In this document: piece after piece, positions 1-5,888 of the stretch
How the letters are laid out: every line of letters starts with the position of its first letter
How positions within the stretch are numbered: position 1 is the first letter of the stretch
Assembly (NCBI GenBank): GCA_023132075.1
Contig: JAGLYT010000106.1
Span: 1-5,888, forward strand
Length of the DNA: 5,888 bases
Reading direction: 5' to 3'
Source of the DNA: JAGLHV01 sp023132075 [NCBI: bacterium]
GTDB taxonomy: Bacteria > CBDUZB01 > JAGLHV01
Made by a program: the position numbers and the translations under genes
Notes under the pieces: model-generated
Told to the model about the DNA's origin: nothing
Databases searched by the model: none
Seen by the model: the letters and a program-made list of their open reading frames with translations, nothing else

Positions 1-245
1 CGCATTTTTTTATGTACAGCTGATACCCCCTGCAAAGGGCTGGGAGCACTATGATCAATGACCATTGCACATTTTTTTGTATCGAAAACATTTTTCATTT
101 CCATACTACCGAAACTATCGATAATTATACCGGAAGTCCCATCCTGTCCCATACAAAAATCTAAATCCGCAATAACTATTTCCCCGGCACAAACATCTTT
201 TTTACTATGACTACTCAAGATTTTCTCAACTATTGTCTTTCCCAT
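1..245 (-). CDS. leuC: 3-isopropylmalate dehydratase large subunit family protein (LeuC/aconitase type), N-terminal part only
   Basis: This gene is cut by the left edge: 81 complete codons plus two bases are present. It starts MGKTIVEKILSSHS and continues through GEIVIADLDF, a QDGTSG segment, VFDTKK and VIDHSAPSPLQGVSAVHKKMR. The opening GKTIVEKIL, the acidic DGT loop and the DH pair after a hydrophobic strand match the N-terminus of the LeuC/HacA branch of the aconitase superfamily. These enzymes move a hydroxyl group on isopropylmalate or related acids using a [4Fe-4S] cluster, and they pair with a small LeuD-type subunit. The cluster cysteines lie further along and are outside the window. 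The substrate cannot be fixed from 81 residues: isopropylmalate, homoaconitate, citramalate and dimethylmalate enzymes all look alike here. The ATG is preceded by AAAGGA with a 5-nt spacer. It lies inside the last codons of the GT4 gene (16-nt overlap), so the two are probably co-transcribed and translationally coupled. Confidence 0.85.
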   Translation of the reverse strand, partial: MGKTIVEKILSSHSKKDVCAGEIVIADLDFCMGQDGTSGIIIDSFGSMEMKNVFDTKKCAMVIDHSAPSPLQGVSAVHKKM

Positions 246-1423
246 CTTAATCCTTTTCCTTTCTGTTTTTTATTTTTAATCACTACATTATCATACAACA
301 TTTCTATCTCCTTTACCATTTCATCAATATCAAAAGCGGAAGGAAGCATTGCTTTAGCCTGCATTCCCATTTGCCTCCTTTTTGCCCCATTTTTAAAAAG
401 ATAGATAACTTTTTTTGCCATAGCCTCCATATCTTTGGGAGGAACCAAAAAGCCGTTTATTCCATCTTTAATCACCTCTCCTGCCCCATCTACTTCAGTA
501 GCTACAACCGGAATACCTAAAACCATTGCTTCAGGAAAAACCCGCGGCAAGCCTTCCCATAGAGATGTTAAAACCATTATATCAAAAGATTGTATTAATT
601 GGGGAATGTCTCTCCGCCAACCCGGTAATTGTATCTTTTCCTGCAAATTTAACTTATAAATCAATTTCTCAATTGAAGGGCGTAACAGTCCATCTCCCAC
701 TAATAAAAATTTTACCTGCGGCAGGCAAGCAGAAACCTTATGCGCTAACAAGATAAAAGATAACGGATCTTTCTGGGGTTTAAAACAAGCTATCATCCCT
801 ACCACAAAATCTTCATCATTAAACCCAAACTCTTTTCTTTTTTCTTTTTTAATTATCGGATTAAACGACAATTCTTTAACTTTTATTCCACTATGGATAA
901 CCAGATATTGATTCTTTTCCCCAATTTTGTTAGCCATCGCTTTTTTAGTGTTTTCGCCGGATACAACAATCAATTTAGTAGTAATGAATGCAGTAATTCT
1001 CTCTATTCCAATAAACAGCCATCGAACAGGCCATTTCTGATAATCATTAAACCCAAATCCATGAAAAGTATGAACAATATACGGAACCCCGGCTAATTTA
1101 GCTGCCCAGCGTCCCAGAATACCTGCTTTAGAACTGTGTGTATGAACTAAATCAATTTTTTCTTTTTTTAGTAAATACCATATTTTAATCAAAGCCATAA
1201 AATCAAAAAAAGGATTTATTTTTCGAATTAATTCCCCAATAAAAAAAACTCTATTAGTTAAACTCAAAAATGTCTCTTGAGCAAGCATTCCTCCTTTTCC
1301 GCAAATAAGAATAGTCTCAAACTTTTCCCGGTTTAGATGTTTCAGCGTATATAACGTATTTTGCTGCGCACCTCCTAATTCCATCTTAGTAATAATATGG
1401 GCAATTTTAATCTTTTTTCTCAT
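230..1423 (-). CDS. Family GT4 (GT-B fold) glycosyltransferase
   Basis: A complete 397-residue retaining glycosyltransferase, the usual size for family GT4. The N-terminal Rossmann half carries IAHIITKMELGGAQ (7-20), with the glycine-rich loop that sits near the donor phosphates, and HTHSSKAGILGR (94-105). The C-terminal half carries GMIACFKPQKDP (209-220), whose lysines are placed to bind the donor diphosphate, LLVGDG (240-245), and SLWEGLPRVFPEAM (287-300). That last segment gives the EX7E pair E290 and E298 that marks this family. No signal peptide or membrane span is seen, so it probably works at the cytoplasmic face on a lipid-linked glycan. Donor sugar and acceptor cannot be read from sequence. 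It starts 27 nt after the mutase-like gene with only an A/T-rich leader and no Shine-Dalgarno, so translation may depend on upstream ribosomes. The end encodes a basic tail overlapping the LeuC-like start. Confidence 0.92.
   Translation of the reverse strand: MRKKIKIAHIITKMELGGAQQNTLYTLKHLNREKFETILICGKGGMLAQETFLSLTNRVFFIGELIRKINPFFDFMALIKIWYLLKKEKIDLVHTHSSKAGILGRWAAKLAGVPYIVHTFHGFGFNDYQKWPVRWLFIGIERITAFITTKLIVVSGENTKKAMANKIGEKNQYLVIHSGIKVKELSFNPIIKKEKRKEFGFNDEDFVVGMIACFKPQKDPLSFILLAHKVSACLPQVKFLLVGDGLLRPSIEKLIYKLNLQEKIQLPGWRRDIPQLIQSFDIMVLTSLWEGLPRVFPEAMVLGIPVVATEVDGAGEVIKDGINGFLVPPKDMEAMAKKVIYLFKNGAKRRQMGMQAKAMLPSAFDIDEMVKEIEMLYDNVVIKNKKQKGKGLRWERQ
251..256 (-). promoter_or_regulatory. Ribosome binding site of the LeuC-like gene, inside the GT4 coding sequence
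   Basis: On the minus strand AAAGGA is followed by TTAAG and then ATG (245-243), a 5-nt spacer. A second AGGA lies just upstream. These purines are also codons of the lysine/glycine-rich tail of the GT4 protein (KGKGLRWERQ). The site sets the dehydratase start and supports the 16-nt overlap as real. Confidence 0.7.
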
Positions 1424-1450
1424 TATTTTTTATTTTAACCGAAACTGTCT

Positions 1451-2806
1451 TTAGCTGCACAAATTATTTGCTATTTCCCGTCCCTCTAAAATAGCATCCT
1501 CCATCGTAGAATATTTCCATCCCCCATACCGTCCGATAGAATAAATTTTATTCTCCTGCAAAAACTTATGAATAACTTTTGTGCTTTCTTTGTGTTTCCG
1601 GTCGTAAATTACATAAGCATTTTTTATGTTCAAAATCTTTGTATTTAAAATCGCATCCTTTTTCTTTAAGACCCTTGCTTTAATCAAATCTTTAACCACT
1701 CTATTTGTTAATTTCTTTCCGTCAATCATCTTTCCTGAAAAACCGGATGTATTTCCCCTTTTCCGGTAAGCTATTTCCGTATAAATAGAGCTTGTCCCCG
1801 GCGGTGTCATAGAAGAAGAAAAATTCATAGGAAAACCGGCACGATAAAAAATAAATTCTTTTTCAGGAAAATATATCCAGTGTTTATCAGAAATATTACT
1901 GCGATTAATTCCAAGATTTATATTCAAAACCGAATTACATTTTAAAACCTTAGCCTTTTCTTTCACCTGATACGGAACTTTTTTAATTATTTTTAAAATC
2001 ATTTCTTTTAGGGGTAACGTAGAAACCAGACAATCATATTTTAATTGCTGTCCATCGGTAAATTCAACAATTTTTTTTGACAAACAAATTTCTTTTATCT
2101 TCTTTCCTAAAAACAGATTACTCTGCACTTTACCTGATAAAGCATCGGCTAAGACTTGTATACCCCCTTTTTGGGGATAATAAAAATAACTGTTATAACC
2201 GAATGTTTTACCTTGCGGCATAAATGCTCCGGTCAACACTTCTCTTATTTTAGGAAGAGGAACGAATTTCCCCATCCATTCACAGGTCATCTCTTTAGGA
2301 TGAACAGTCCATATTTTTTTATTATAAGGAACCATAAAATGCCGGGCAAATCCTTCTCCAAAAGTATTAATAATCCAGTCATAAAAAGAACGATAAGTAT
2401 CCGGCTGAAAATTATAACTACTCCCGCTCAAACAATATCCTGTCTTAAGAAATCCTTCTACGCACTCTTTTACTACTTTTATCGGAAGCCCGTATATGTT
2501 TGCTTGATATGGATAAGGAGTATAGGTTTCTTTAGAATAAATCCAGGCATTTCTCTTTATCTTCTCCAAATTTTTTTTTAATAAGTTTTTAACTAAATTT
2601 TTAGCATAATCACTTTTTAGATGAAGCAAATGTCCCGTATAGTCAAAAATAAAATTCCGACTAATTTCAGAGCGGCATAACCCTCCGGCATCATCCTCTT
2701 TTTCATAGAGGCCAAAAGAAAAATTATTATTTTTTTTTATTTTCCGTTTAAGGTGATAAGCACAGGACAATCCCGTCAACCCCGCACCTAAAATTATTAT
2801 TTTCAC
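1451..2806 (-). CDS. FAD-dependent UDP-galactopyranose mutase-like / protoporphyrinogen-oxidase-like protein
   Basis: A 451-residue flavoprotein when started at GTG 2806. MKIIILGAGLTGLS (1-14) is the FAD-binding Rossmann strand and GxGxxG loop (G7, G9, G12), followed by YEKEDDAGGLCRS (34-46). Several segments resemble long, eukaryotic-type UDP-galactopyranose mutases: FDYTGHLLH (54-62, two histidines in the flavin loop), KIWTVHPKEMTCEWMG (164-179), YPQKGG (210-215), FYRAGFP (320-326, R322) and GRYGGWKY (425-432, R426). The two arginines match positions that bind the UDP-sugar diphosphate in that family. Such enzymes use reduced FAD to convert UDP-galactopyranose to the furanose. Classical bacterial Glf is shorter (under 400 residues), so this is a divergent member and its substrate is uncertain; many homologues carry the broad label amine oxidase or protoporphyrinogen oxidase. 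The polysaccharide neighbours favour a sugar-nucleotide role over haem synthesis. A longer frame from TTG 2842 is open, but that codon lies in a hairpin; GGAGG sits 5 nt before GTG 2806. Confidence 0.82.
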   Translation of the reverse strand: MKIIILGAGLTGLSCAYHLKRKIKKNNNFSFGLYEKEDDAGGLCRSEISRNFIFDYTGHLLHLKSDYAKNLVKNLLKKNLEKIKRNAWIYSKETYTPYPYQANIYGLPIKVVKECVEGFLKTGYCLSGSSYNFQPDTYRSFYDWIINTFGEGFARHFMVPYNKKIWTVHPKEMTCEWMGKFVPLPKIREVLTGAFMPQGKTFGYNSYFYYPQKGGIQVLADALSGKVQSNLFLGKKIKEICLSKKIVEFTDGQQLKYDCLVSTLPLKEMILKIIKKVPYQVKEKAKVLKCNSVLNINLGINRSNISDKHWIYFPEKEFIFYRAGFPMNFSSSMTPPGTSSIYTEIAYRKRGNTSGFSGKMIDGKKLTNRVVKDLIKARVLKKKDAILNTKILNIKNAYVIYDRKHKESTKVIHKFLQENKIYSIGRYGGWKYSTMEDAILEGREIANNLCS

Positions 2807-2811
2807 CTTTC

Positions 2812-2816
2812 CCTCC
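2812..2816 (-). promoter_or_regulatory. Strong Shine-Dalgarno fixing the GTG start of the mutase-like gene
   Basis: The minus strand reads GGAGG, five bases, then GTG at 2806-2804, which opens directly into the first beta strand of the FAD-binding fold. This is better placed than the upstream TTG at 2842-2840, which would add 12 residues before the Rossmann strand and lies inside the inverted repeat. A run of six T immediately precedes the site. Confidence 0.85.
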
Positions 2817-2834
2817 AAAAAATAATTTACAACC

Positions 2835-2881
2835 AATTCCAATGCGGGTTTGAACTGTTTTCCTAAACCCGCATTGGAATT
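2835..2881 (-). repeat. Perfect 17-bp inverted repeat (leader hairpin)
   Basis: The arms AATTCCAATGCGGGTTT (2835-2851) and AAACCCGCATTGGAATT (2865-2881) are exactly complementary, with a 13-nt loop between them. In minus-strand RNA the hairpin lies between the predicted promoter and the GGAGG of the mutase-like gene. The following T6 (2822-2817) starts 12 nt after the stem, too far for a classical intrinsic terminator. It may be a regulatory leader structure, a small dispersed intergenic repeat, or a weak terminator. The sequence alone does not decide. Confidence 0.9.
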
Positions 2882-2913
2882 ACCTTTTAGATCTTTCCGT
2901 GGAAAATTTATAG

Positions 2914-2943
2914 ATTATACCATTTTTTTAAAACAAATTGCAA
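2914..2943 (-). promoter_or_regulatory. Predicted sigma-70-type promoter with extended -10
   Basis: On the minus strand a consensus TATAAT (2919-2914) is preceded by TGG (2922-2920), giving an extended -10 element. TTGCAA (2943-2938, four of six bases of TTGACA) lies 18 nt upstream. Transcription would begin near 2907 and yield a leader of about 100 nt containing the 17-bp hairpin. It sits in the only long gap of the gene row and would drive the mutase-like, GT4 and LeuC-like genes independently of the two upstream genes. Confidence 0.6.
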
Positions 2944-3016
2944 AATTTATTTATAGTATTTTTGTAAATAATGAGGAACAATAGGGTGAAATTATGGTAT
3001 AAGGGAAAGAATATCT

Positions 3017-3042
3017 AAATTAAACAATATTTCTCAATACTG
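3017..3042 (-). terminator. Possible weak terminator at the end of the ligase gene
   Basis: The minus strand reads CAGTATT-GAGA-AATATTG, a 7-bp stem with one G-T pair and a GNRA-type loop, followed by TTTAATTT. The TGA stop codon is part of the structure. The stem is AT-rich and the T tract is interrupted, so termination would be leaky at best. Its position before a new promoter is what makes it worth recording. Confidence 0.25.
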
Positions 3043-4620
3043 TATATTTAATTTCCAACGGTATAATTTTCTCAATTCATCACGAAAAGAAAAAACATTA
3101 GGGGCAAGTCGAACTATCTTTTCGTATTCTTCAATTGCTTTATCTAAATCCTTCCACTGTAAATACTTTTGCGCCAACTTCTTTTTATACCATACATTTC
3201 GAGGCTCTAATTCTACTGCAATTTTTAACTCATCCAGAGCTTTAAAGGAATATCCTTCTTTCTCGTATATTTCTCCCAACAGCATATGATATTCAGAGTA
3301 TACGGGATTAAAAAATACACTGCGAAAAATATTTGTTTTCGCCTGAATTAATCGGCCGTTTTTGAGAAAATTTTGTCCTTTTCTGTGAAATTGTGCCCCT
3401 AAATGCGGCAAACTAAACAAAAAAACTAAAAAAACAACTCCCAAATAAATGGGTATTTTGGTTAAATAAGAAATTTGTTCCATCCCATTTTTTTCTTTGG
3501 GTAAAATTATCCCGATTAAAAAACAGCACGGAAAAGTAATGGCTATATTATGCAAATTAAACTCCACCCCCGCTTGTATCAGCACACTGCAGAAAGCAGC
3601 AAAAAACCCCGGATAGAGAAACCTCCTGGGAATTGCCTCCCGAAACAATCTTACTATTATCCACCCAAAAAGAACAAAACCCACTATTCCCATTTCAACT
3701 AATAAATTTAAGTATTCATTATGAGCATATTGAGCAGTAGAAGTCCCTTCCATTCTTTTATACTGTGGATAATAATCTCTAAAAGAGCCCACTCCTGAAC
3801 CAAAAACGGGATAATCACTCCACAAGTTAAGCGTGTCTTCCCATATAATCAACCGCTCATAGGAATGAATATCTCCTCTTTTAAACCCTCCCCCTATTTT
3901 TAAAAAAAAGAAACAATAAATTAAGGTCATCAAAACCACGACCAGTCCTGTAATCAAAAACTTTTTATTTTTTATGTAAATTAATATCAGAAAAGAAAAA
4001 AGTAAAGCAATTAGACCCGACCGTGAATTTGCCGAAAAAATAAGGATAAAACCTGTGATCAAATATAAAAACAAACATATTTTAATGCTCTTCTTTATCT
4101 TCCTCTTAAAGAAAAAAATTCCCCCGGCTATTGAAATAACAATGGTTAAGTAACCGGCCAAATGATTGTCGTTAGCCATTGAAAAGGGGAGAAATAAAGG
4201 TAATTGATAGGCCGTATTAGGCAATAATTTTATCAATATTACCTGCAGCATTTTGAGCCCGCCAATAACCAAAAAGAAAACAGTAAATCTCCTAATGCTG
4301 TCCTTGTTATCAAAAACATTTATCACCATAATTAACAATAAATACAAACTAATAAACATATATATTTGCATCAGGGTAAAAGCAAAATTACATGTCTTAA
4401 ATAAGGAAAACAAAGAATATAATAAAAACAATAATAACGGCAGATTAATTCGAACAGTATAACGGGGAAAACGGATTGTGAGCCATAAGAAAAAAATAAC
4501 GGCCACTAATAAATTCACTAAGGAATTAGTGAAAACATCTATGGTGCTGGGAACAAACAAGGTTATTGCCAGCAAAAAAAGAAGGCTATATTCTATTAAT
4601 CTTTCTTTAATCTGTGTCAT
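3034..4620 (-). CDS. O-antigen ligase/Wzy-family membrane protein with C-terminal TPR repeats
   Basis: A complete 528-residue polytopic membrane protein. About ten or more hydrophobic segments fill residues 10-240 and 305-405. NDNHLAGYL (150-158) corresponds to the N-x-N-H/F-x-AG-Y-L motif common in this family, and SANSRSGL (196-203) to its conserved SR turn. The large outer loop (about 242-305) carries RLIIWEDTLNLW, DYPVFGSGVGSF and AHNEYLNLLVEMGIVG, the hallmark of the Wzy_C domain; R256 and H300 are likely active-site positions. Members transfer or polymerise glycans carried on undecaprenyl diphosphate at the outer face of the membrane. From about residue 415 to the end come two to three TPR-like helical pairs, for example YHMLLGEIYEKEGYSFKALD and the segment near 490-510, probably extracytoplasmic. 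Ligase, polymerase and protein O-oligosaccharyltransferase cannot be separated by sequence. The ATG lacks a clear Shine-Dalgarno, but an in-frame TAA directly before it rules out an earlier start. It follows the WecA-like gene by 20 nt. Confidence 0.88.
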   Translation of the reverse strand: MTQIKERLIEYSLLFLLAITLFVPSTIDVFTNSLVNLLVAVIFFLWLTIRFPRYTVRINLPLLLFLLYSLFSLFKTCNFAFTLMQIYMFISLYLLLIMVINVFDNKDSIRRFTVFFLVIGGLKMLQVILIKLLPNTAYQLPLFLPFSMANDNHLAGYLTIVISIAGGIFFFKRKIKKSIKICLFLYLITGFILIFSANSRSGLIALLFSFLILIYIKNKKFLITGLVVVLMTLIYCFFFLKIGGGFKRGDIHSYERLIIWEDTLNLWSDYPVFGSGVGSFRDYYPQYKRMEGTSTAQYAHNEYLNLLVEMGIVGFVLFGWIIVRLFREAIPRRFLYPGFFAAFCSVLIQAGVEFNLHNIAITFPCCFLIGIILPKEKNGMEQISYLTKIPIYLGVVFLVFLFSLPHLGAQFHRKGQNFLKNGRLIQAKTNIFRSVFFNPVYSEYHMLLGEIYEKEGYSFKALDELKIAVELEPRNVWYKKKLAQKYLQWKDLDKAIEEYEKIVRLAPNVFSFRDELRKLYRWKLNIQY

Positions 4621-4632
4621 TTAAAAAATACC

Positions 4633-4646
4633 GGATAAATTTATCC
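4633..4646. repeat. 14-bp perfect palindrome at the transferase-ligase junction
   Basis: GGATAAATTTATCC is self-complementary and contains the TAA stop (4643-4641) of the WecA-like gene. On the minus strand it is followed by GGTATTTTTTAA and then the ligase ATG. It could fold into a 5-bp stem with a 4-nt loop before a T6 run, acting as a weak attenuator or an initiation-modulating structure. In AT-rich DNA a chance origin is quite possible. Confidence 0.4.
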
Positions 4647-5654
4647 TTTTACTTTAATTTTACTGAGTTCATTTCCCATTAAAAAACTAAAAATTACTAC
4701 AATAAAATAGGTTCCTAAGGCCACATAAAACGTTACTTTGGTTATAATAAAGGCAAGCAAACCTAAAATGAAACAAAACAAATAACTTAAAAGCACTATT
4801 TTTCTCCGGCCAAGCCCTAAAGCTTCCAAACGCAATGCATAATGGTCCCGGCTGCCTAAGAATATCGATTTCCCCTGTTGAAAACGCAAAATCATTACCA
4901 GTAACGTATCATAAAGGGGTACCCCTAATATTAAAAGCGGAGAAAATAAAGCAATATTGTTAATATGGGTATAACTTTCTCCCAAAGAAATTGCTGCTAG
5001 TACAAACCCGATAAAAAGACTTCCTGAATCTCCCATAAAAATTTTAGCCGGTAGAAAATTATATTTTAAAAAACCTATGCAACTTCCCATTAAAGCAACC
5101 GCAGCAAAATTTACATAAATTTGTTCCGTAGGTAAACCGATAAAAAAGAAAAAAAGGCAGGCTATTATCGCTATCCCTGCCGATAAACCATCCATAACAT
5201 CAATAATGTTAAAGGCATTGGTAATGCCCACAACCCAGAGAACAGTAAAAAAGACTGACAAATAAACAGGTGAAACGAACCTTATTCTAATGCCAAAAAT
5301 AATTAAAATTATTGCCAGAAGAATTTGAACAAGAAATTTTATTTTAAAACTTACCGGTTTAATATCATCTAAGAATCCTATCAGCATAATTATCATTCCT
5401 CCGAAAATGATTCCGCGCAAAGCTCTCAACGTCCCGGTAGGGAAAAAAGTAACAAAACGAATCACCACTAAACTAACTATAAAACTACCTCCTATGGCTA
5501 TTCCTCCCAAATATGGCACAGGTTCTTTATGAGTTTTTGCCTCATGACTATCAGGTAAATCTACAATGTTATATTTGATCGCTATTCGCCGCATTAAAGG
5601 CGTAAGTATAAAACTCAAAATAAAAGCAATTGAAAAAACTAAAAAATAAAGCAT
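4641..5654 (-). CDS. WecA/MraY-family polyprenyl-phosphate sugar-1-phosphate transferase
   Basis: A complete 337-residue integral membrane enzyme with about ten hydrophobic spans, typical in length for the WecA/TagO group. It transfers a sugar phosphate, usually GlcNAc-1-P from UDP-GlcNAc, to undecaprenyl phosphate and so starts synthesis of a lipid-linked glycan. Family motifs appear in order: THKEPVPYLGG (41-51), the metal-binding GFLDDI (93-98), NAFNIIDVMDGLSAG (147-161) and FLPAKIFMGDSGSLFIGF (200-217, D209 at the catalytic position). The last loop reads GKSIFLGSRDHYALRL (261-276), where WecA and TagO carry a histidine-rich HIHH-type motif; only H271 remains, so the donor sugar is uncertain. 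The absence of an HHHxE motif and of any peptidoglycan neighbours argues against MraY itself. The ATG follows AGGAG by 5 nt. It is the first gene of the visible row, 20 nt before the ligase-type gene. Confidence 0.92.
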   Translation of the reverse strand: MLYFLVFSIAFILSFILTPLMRRIAIKYNIVDLPDSHEAKTHKEPVPYLGGIAIGGSFIVSLVVIRFVTFFPTGTLRALRGIIFGGMIIMLIGFLDDIKPVSFKIKFLVQILLAIILIIFGIRIRFVSPVYLSVFFTVLWVVGITNAFNIIDVMDGLSAGIAIIACLFFFFIGLPTEQIYVNFAAVALMGSCIGFLKYNFLPAKIFMGDSGSLFIGFVLAAISLGESYTHINNIALFSPLLILGVPLYDTLLVMILRFQQGKSIFLGSRDHYALRLEALGLGRRKIVLLSYLFCFILGLLAFIITKVTFYVALGTYFIVVIFSFLMGNELSKIKVKG

Positions 5655-5659
5655 CTTTT

Positions 5660-5664
5660 CTCCT
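5660..5664 (-). promoter_or_regulatory. Ribosome binding site of the WecA-like gene
   Basis: AGGAG lies 5 nt before ATG 5654-5652 on the minus strand, with a second AAGGAG a few bases further upstream. It supports the chosen start, which leads straight into the first membrane span (MLYFLVFSIAFILSFILTP). Confidence 0.75.
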
Positions 5665-5888
5665 TTCTCCTTTTAAAATAAAAATCCCACAAAATAATAC
5701 CTTTTCCTGTCACCACTTTCCTTGTCCTAATCCCTGACTCCTGAATACCGTGTCACAAATAGTCATGTCCTCCATTGTCATAAACGCAAACAGACAAATC
5801 CGAAATCTTAAACCCTCCTTACAGACTGGAGGACAGGCAAATTCAAAATTCAAAACAAAAAAATGAAGGCAAAATGTGTTTTGAACGA
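5665..5888. other. Upstream non-coding stretch with short repeats
   Basis: No recognisable gene is present. It contains a tandem pair of ATTCAAA (5841-5854), a CCTCC/GGAGG inverted pair separated by 9 nt (5814-5832), and TGTCA words at 5708, 5751 and 5776. On the minus strand TATTAT occurs before the WecA-like gene, in the context GGTATTATTTT, but no -35 element lies at a proper distance. The promoter of the first gene may be weak, of another type, or beyond the edge. A 58-codon frame open to the edge (5886-5710, minus) shows no family motif. Confidence 0.4.

Noticed and set aside
2156-2581. 141-codon open frame on the plus strand
   Set aside because: It lies wholly antisense to the mutase-like gene, whose minus-strand frame carries clear family motifs; the plus-strand translation shows none and no ribosome binding site stands out.
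1451-2806. Protoporphyrinogen oxidase acting in haem synthesis
   Set aside because: The family resemblance is broad; no haem gene is nearby, and the GHxxH, FYR and GRYG motifs fit sugar-nucleotide mutases better.
2817-2881. The 17-bp hairpin as a classical intrinsic terminator
   Set aside because: The T6 run begins 12 nt after the stem on the minus strand, no T run follows on the plus strand, and the hairpin lies downstream of a good promoter within a leader.
2985-3005. TGGTATAAG on the plus strand as a possible promoter
   Set aside because: No -35 element at a suitable distance, and it would only produce antisense RNA over the ligase gene.
5710-5886. 58-codon frame on the minus strand, open at the right edge, with GGAGG before an internal ATG
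   Set aside because: No recognisable motif, low-complexity translation and repeat-like DNA. The internal ATG with GGAGG would encode only 17 residues. It could be the tail of a gene beyond the edge, but this cannot be supported.

Overview
The window is AT-rich and every credible gene reads on the minus strand, from the right edge to the left. In transcription order there are five: a WecA/MraY-type polyprenyl-phosphate sugar-1-phosphate transferase (5654-4641), an O-antigen-ligase-type membrane protein with C-terminal TPRs (4620-3034), a flavoprotein resembling long UDP-galactopyranose mutases (2806-1451), a family GT4 glycosyltransferase (1423-230), and the 5' end of a LeuC/aconitase-type dehydratase large subunit cut by the left edge (245-1). 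No rRNA, tRNA, CRISPR array, transposase or phage gene is visible.

The first four genes form a coherent surface-glycan locus. The transferase would load the first sugar phosphate onto a polyprenyl carrier. The GT4 enzyme would extend the chain at the cytoplasmic face. The mutase-like flavoprotein may supply an unusual nucleotide sugar, such as a furanose form. The Wzy_C-type protein would transfer or polymerise the finished glycan on the outer side of the membrane. The fifth gene belongs to amino-acid or 2-oxoacid metabolism, yet its start codon lies inside the end of the GT4 gene.

Spacing is tight: 20 nt, then 227 nt, then 27 nt, then a 16-nt overlap. The one real gap (2807-3033) holds a convincing promoter with an extended -10, followed by a perfect 17-bp inverted repeat in the leader of the mutase-like gene. 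The locus is therefore probably two transcription units: transferase-ligase, then mutase-GT4-dehydratase. The 234 bases at the right edge (5655-5888) hold a good ribosome binding site, a few short repeats and no recognisable gene.

The O-antigen-ligase-type protein suggests a Gram-negative-type envelope. The low GC content, lysine-rich proteins and overall feel of the families recall uncultured lineages such as Omnitrophota. That placement is an impression from family resemblance and is not demonstrated. The genes belong to known families. The points most worth a second look are the hairpin leader with its promoter, the eukaryotic-like mutase features, and the coupling of a dehydratase gene to a glycosyltransferase gene.
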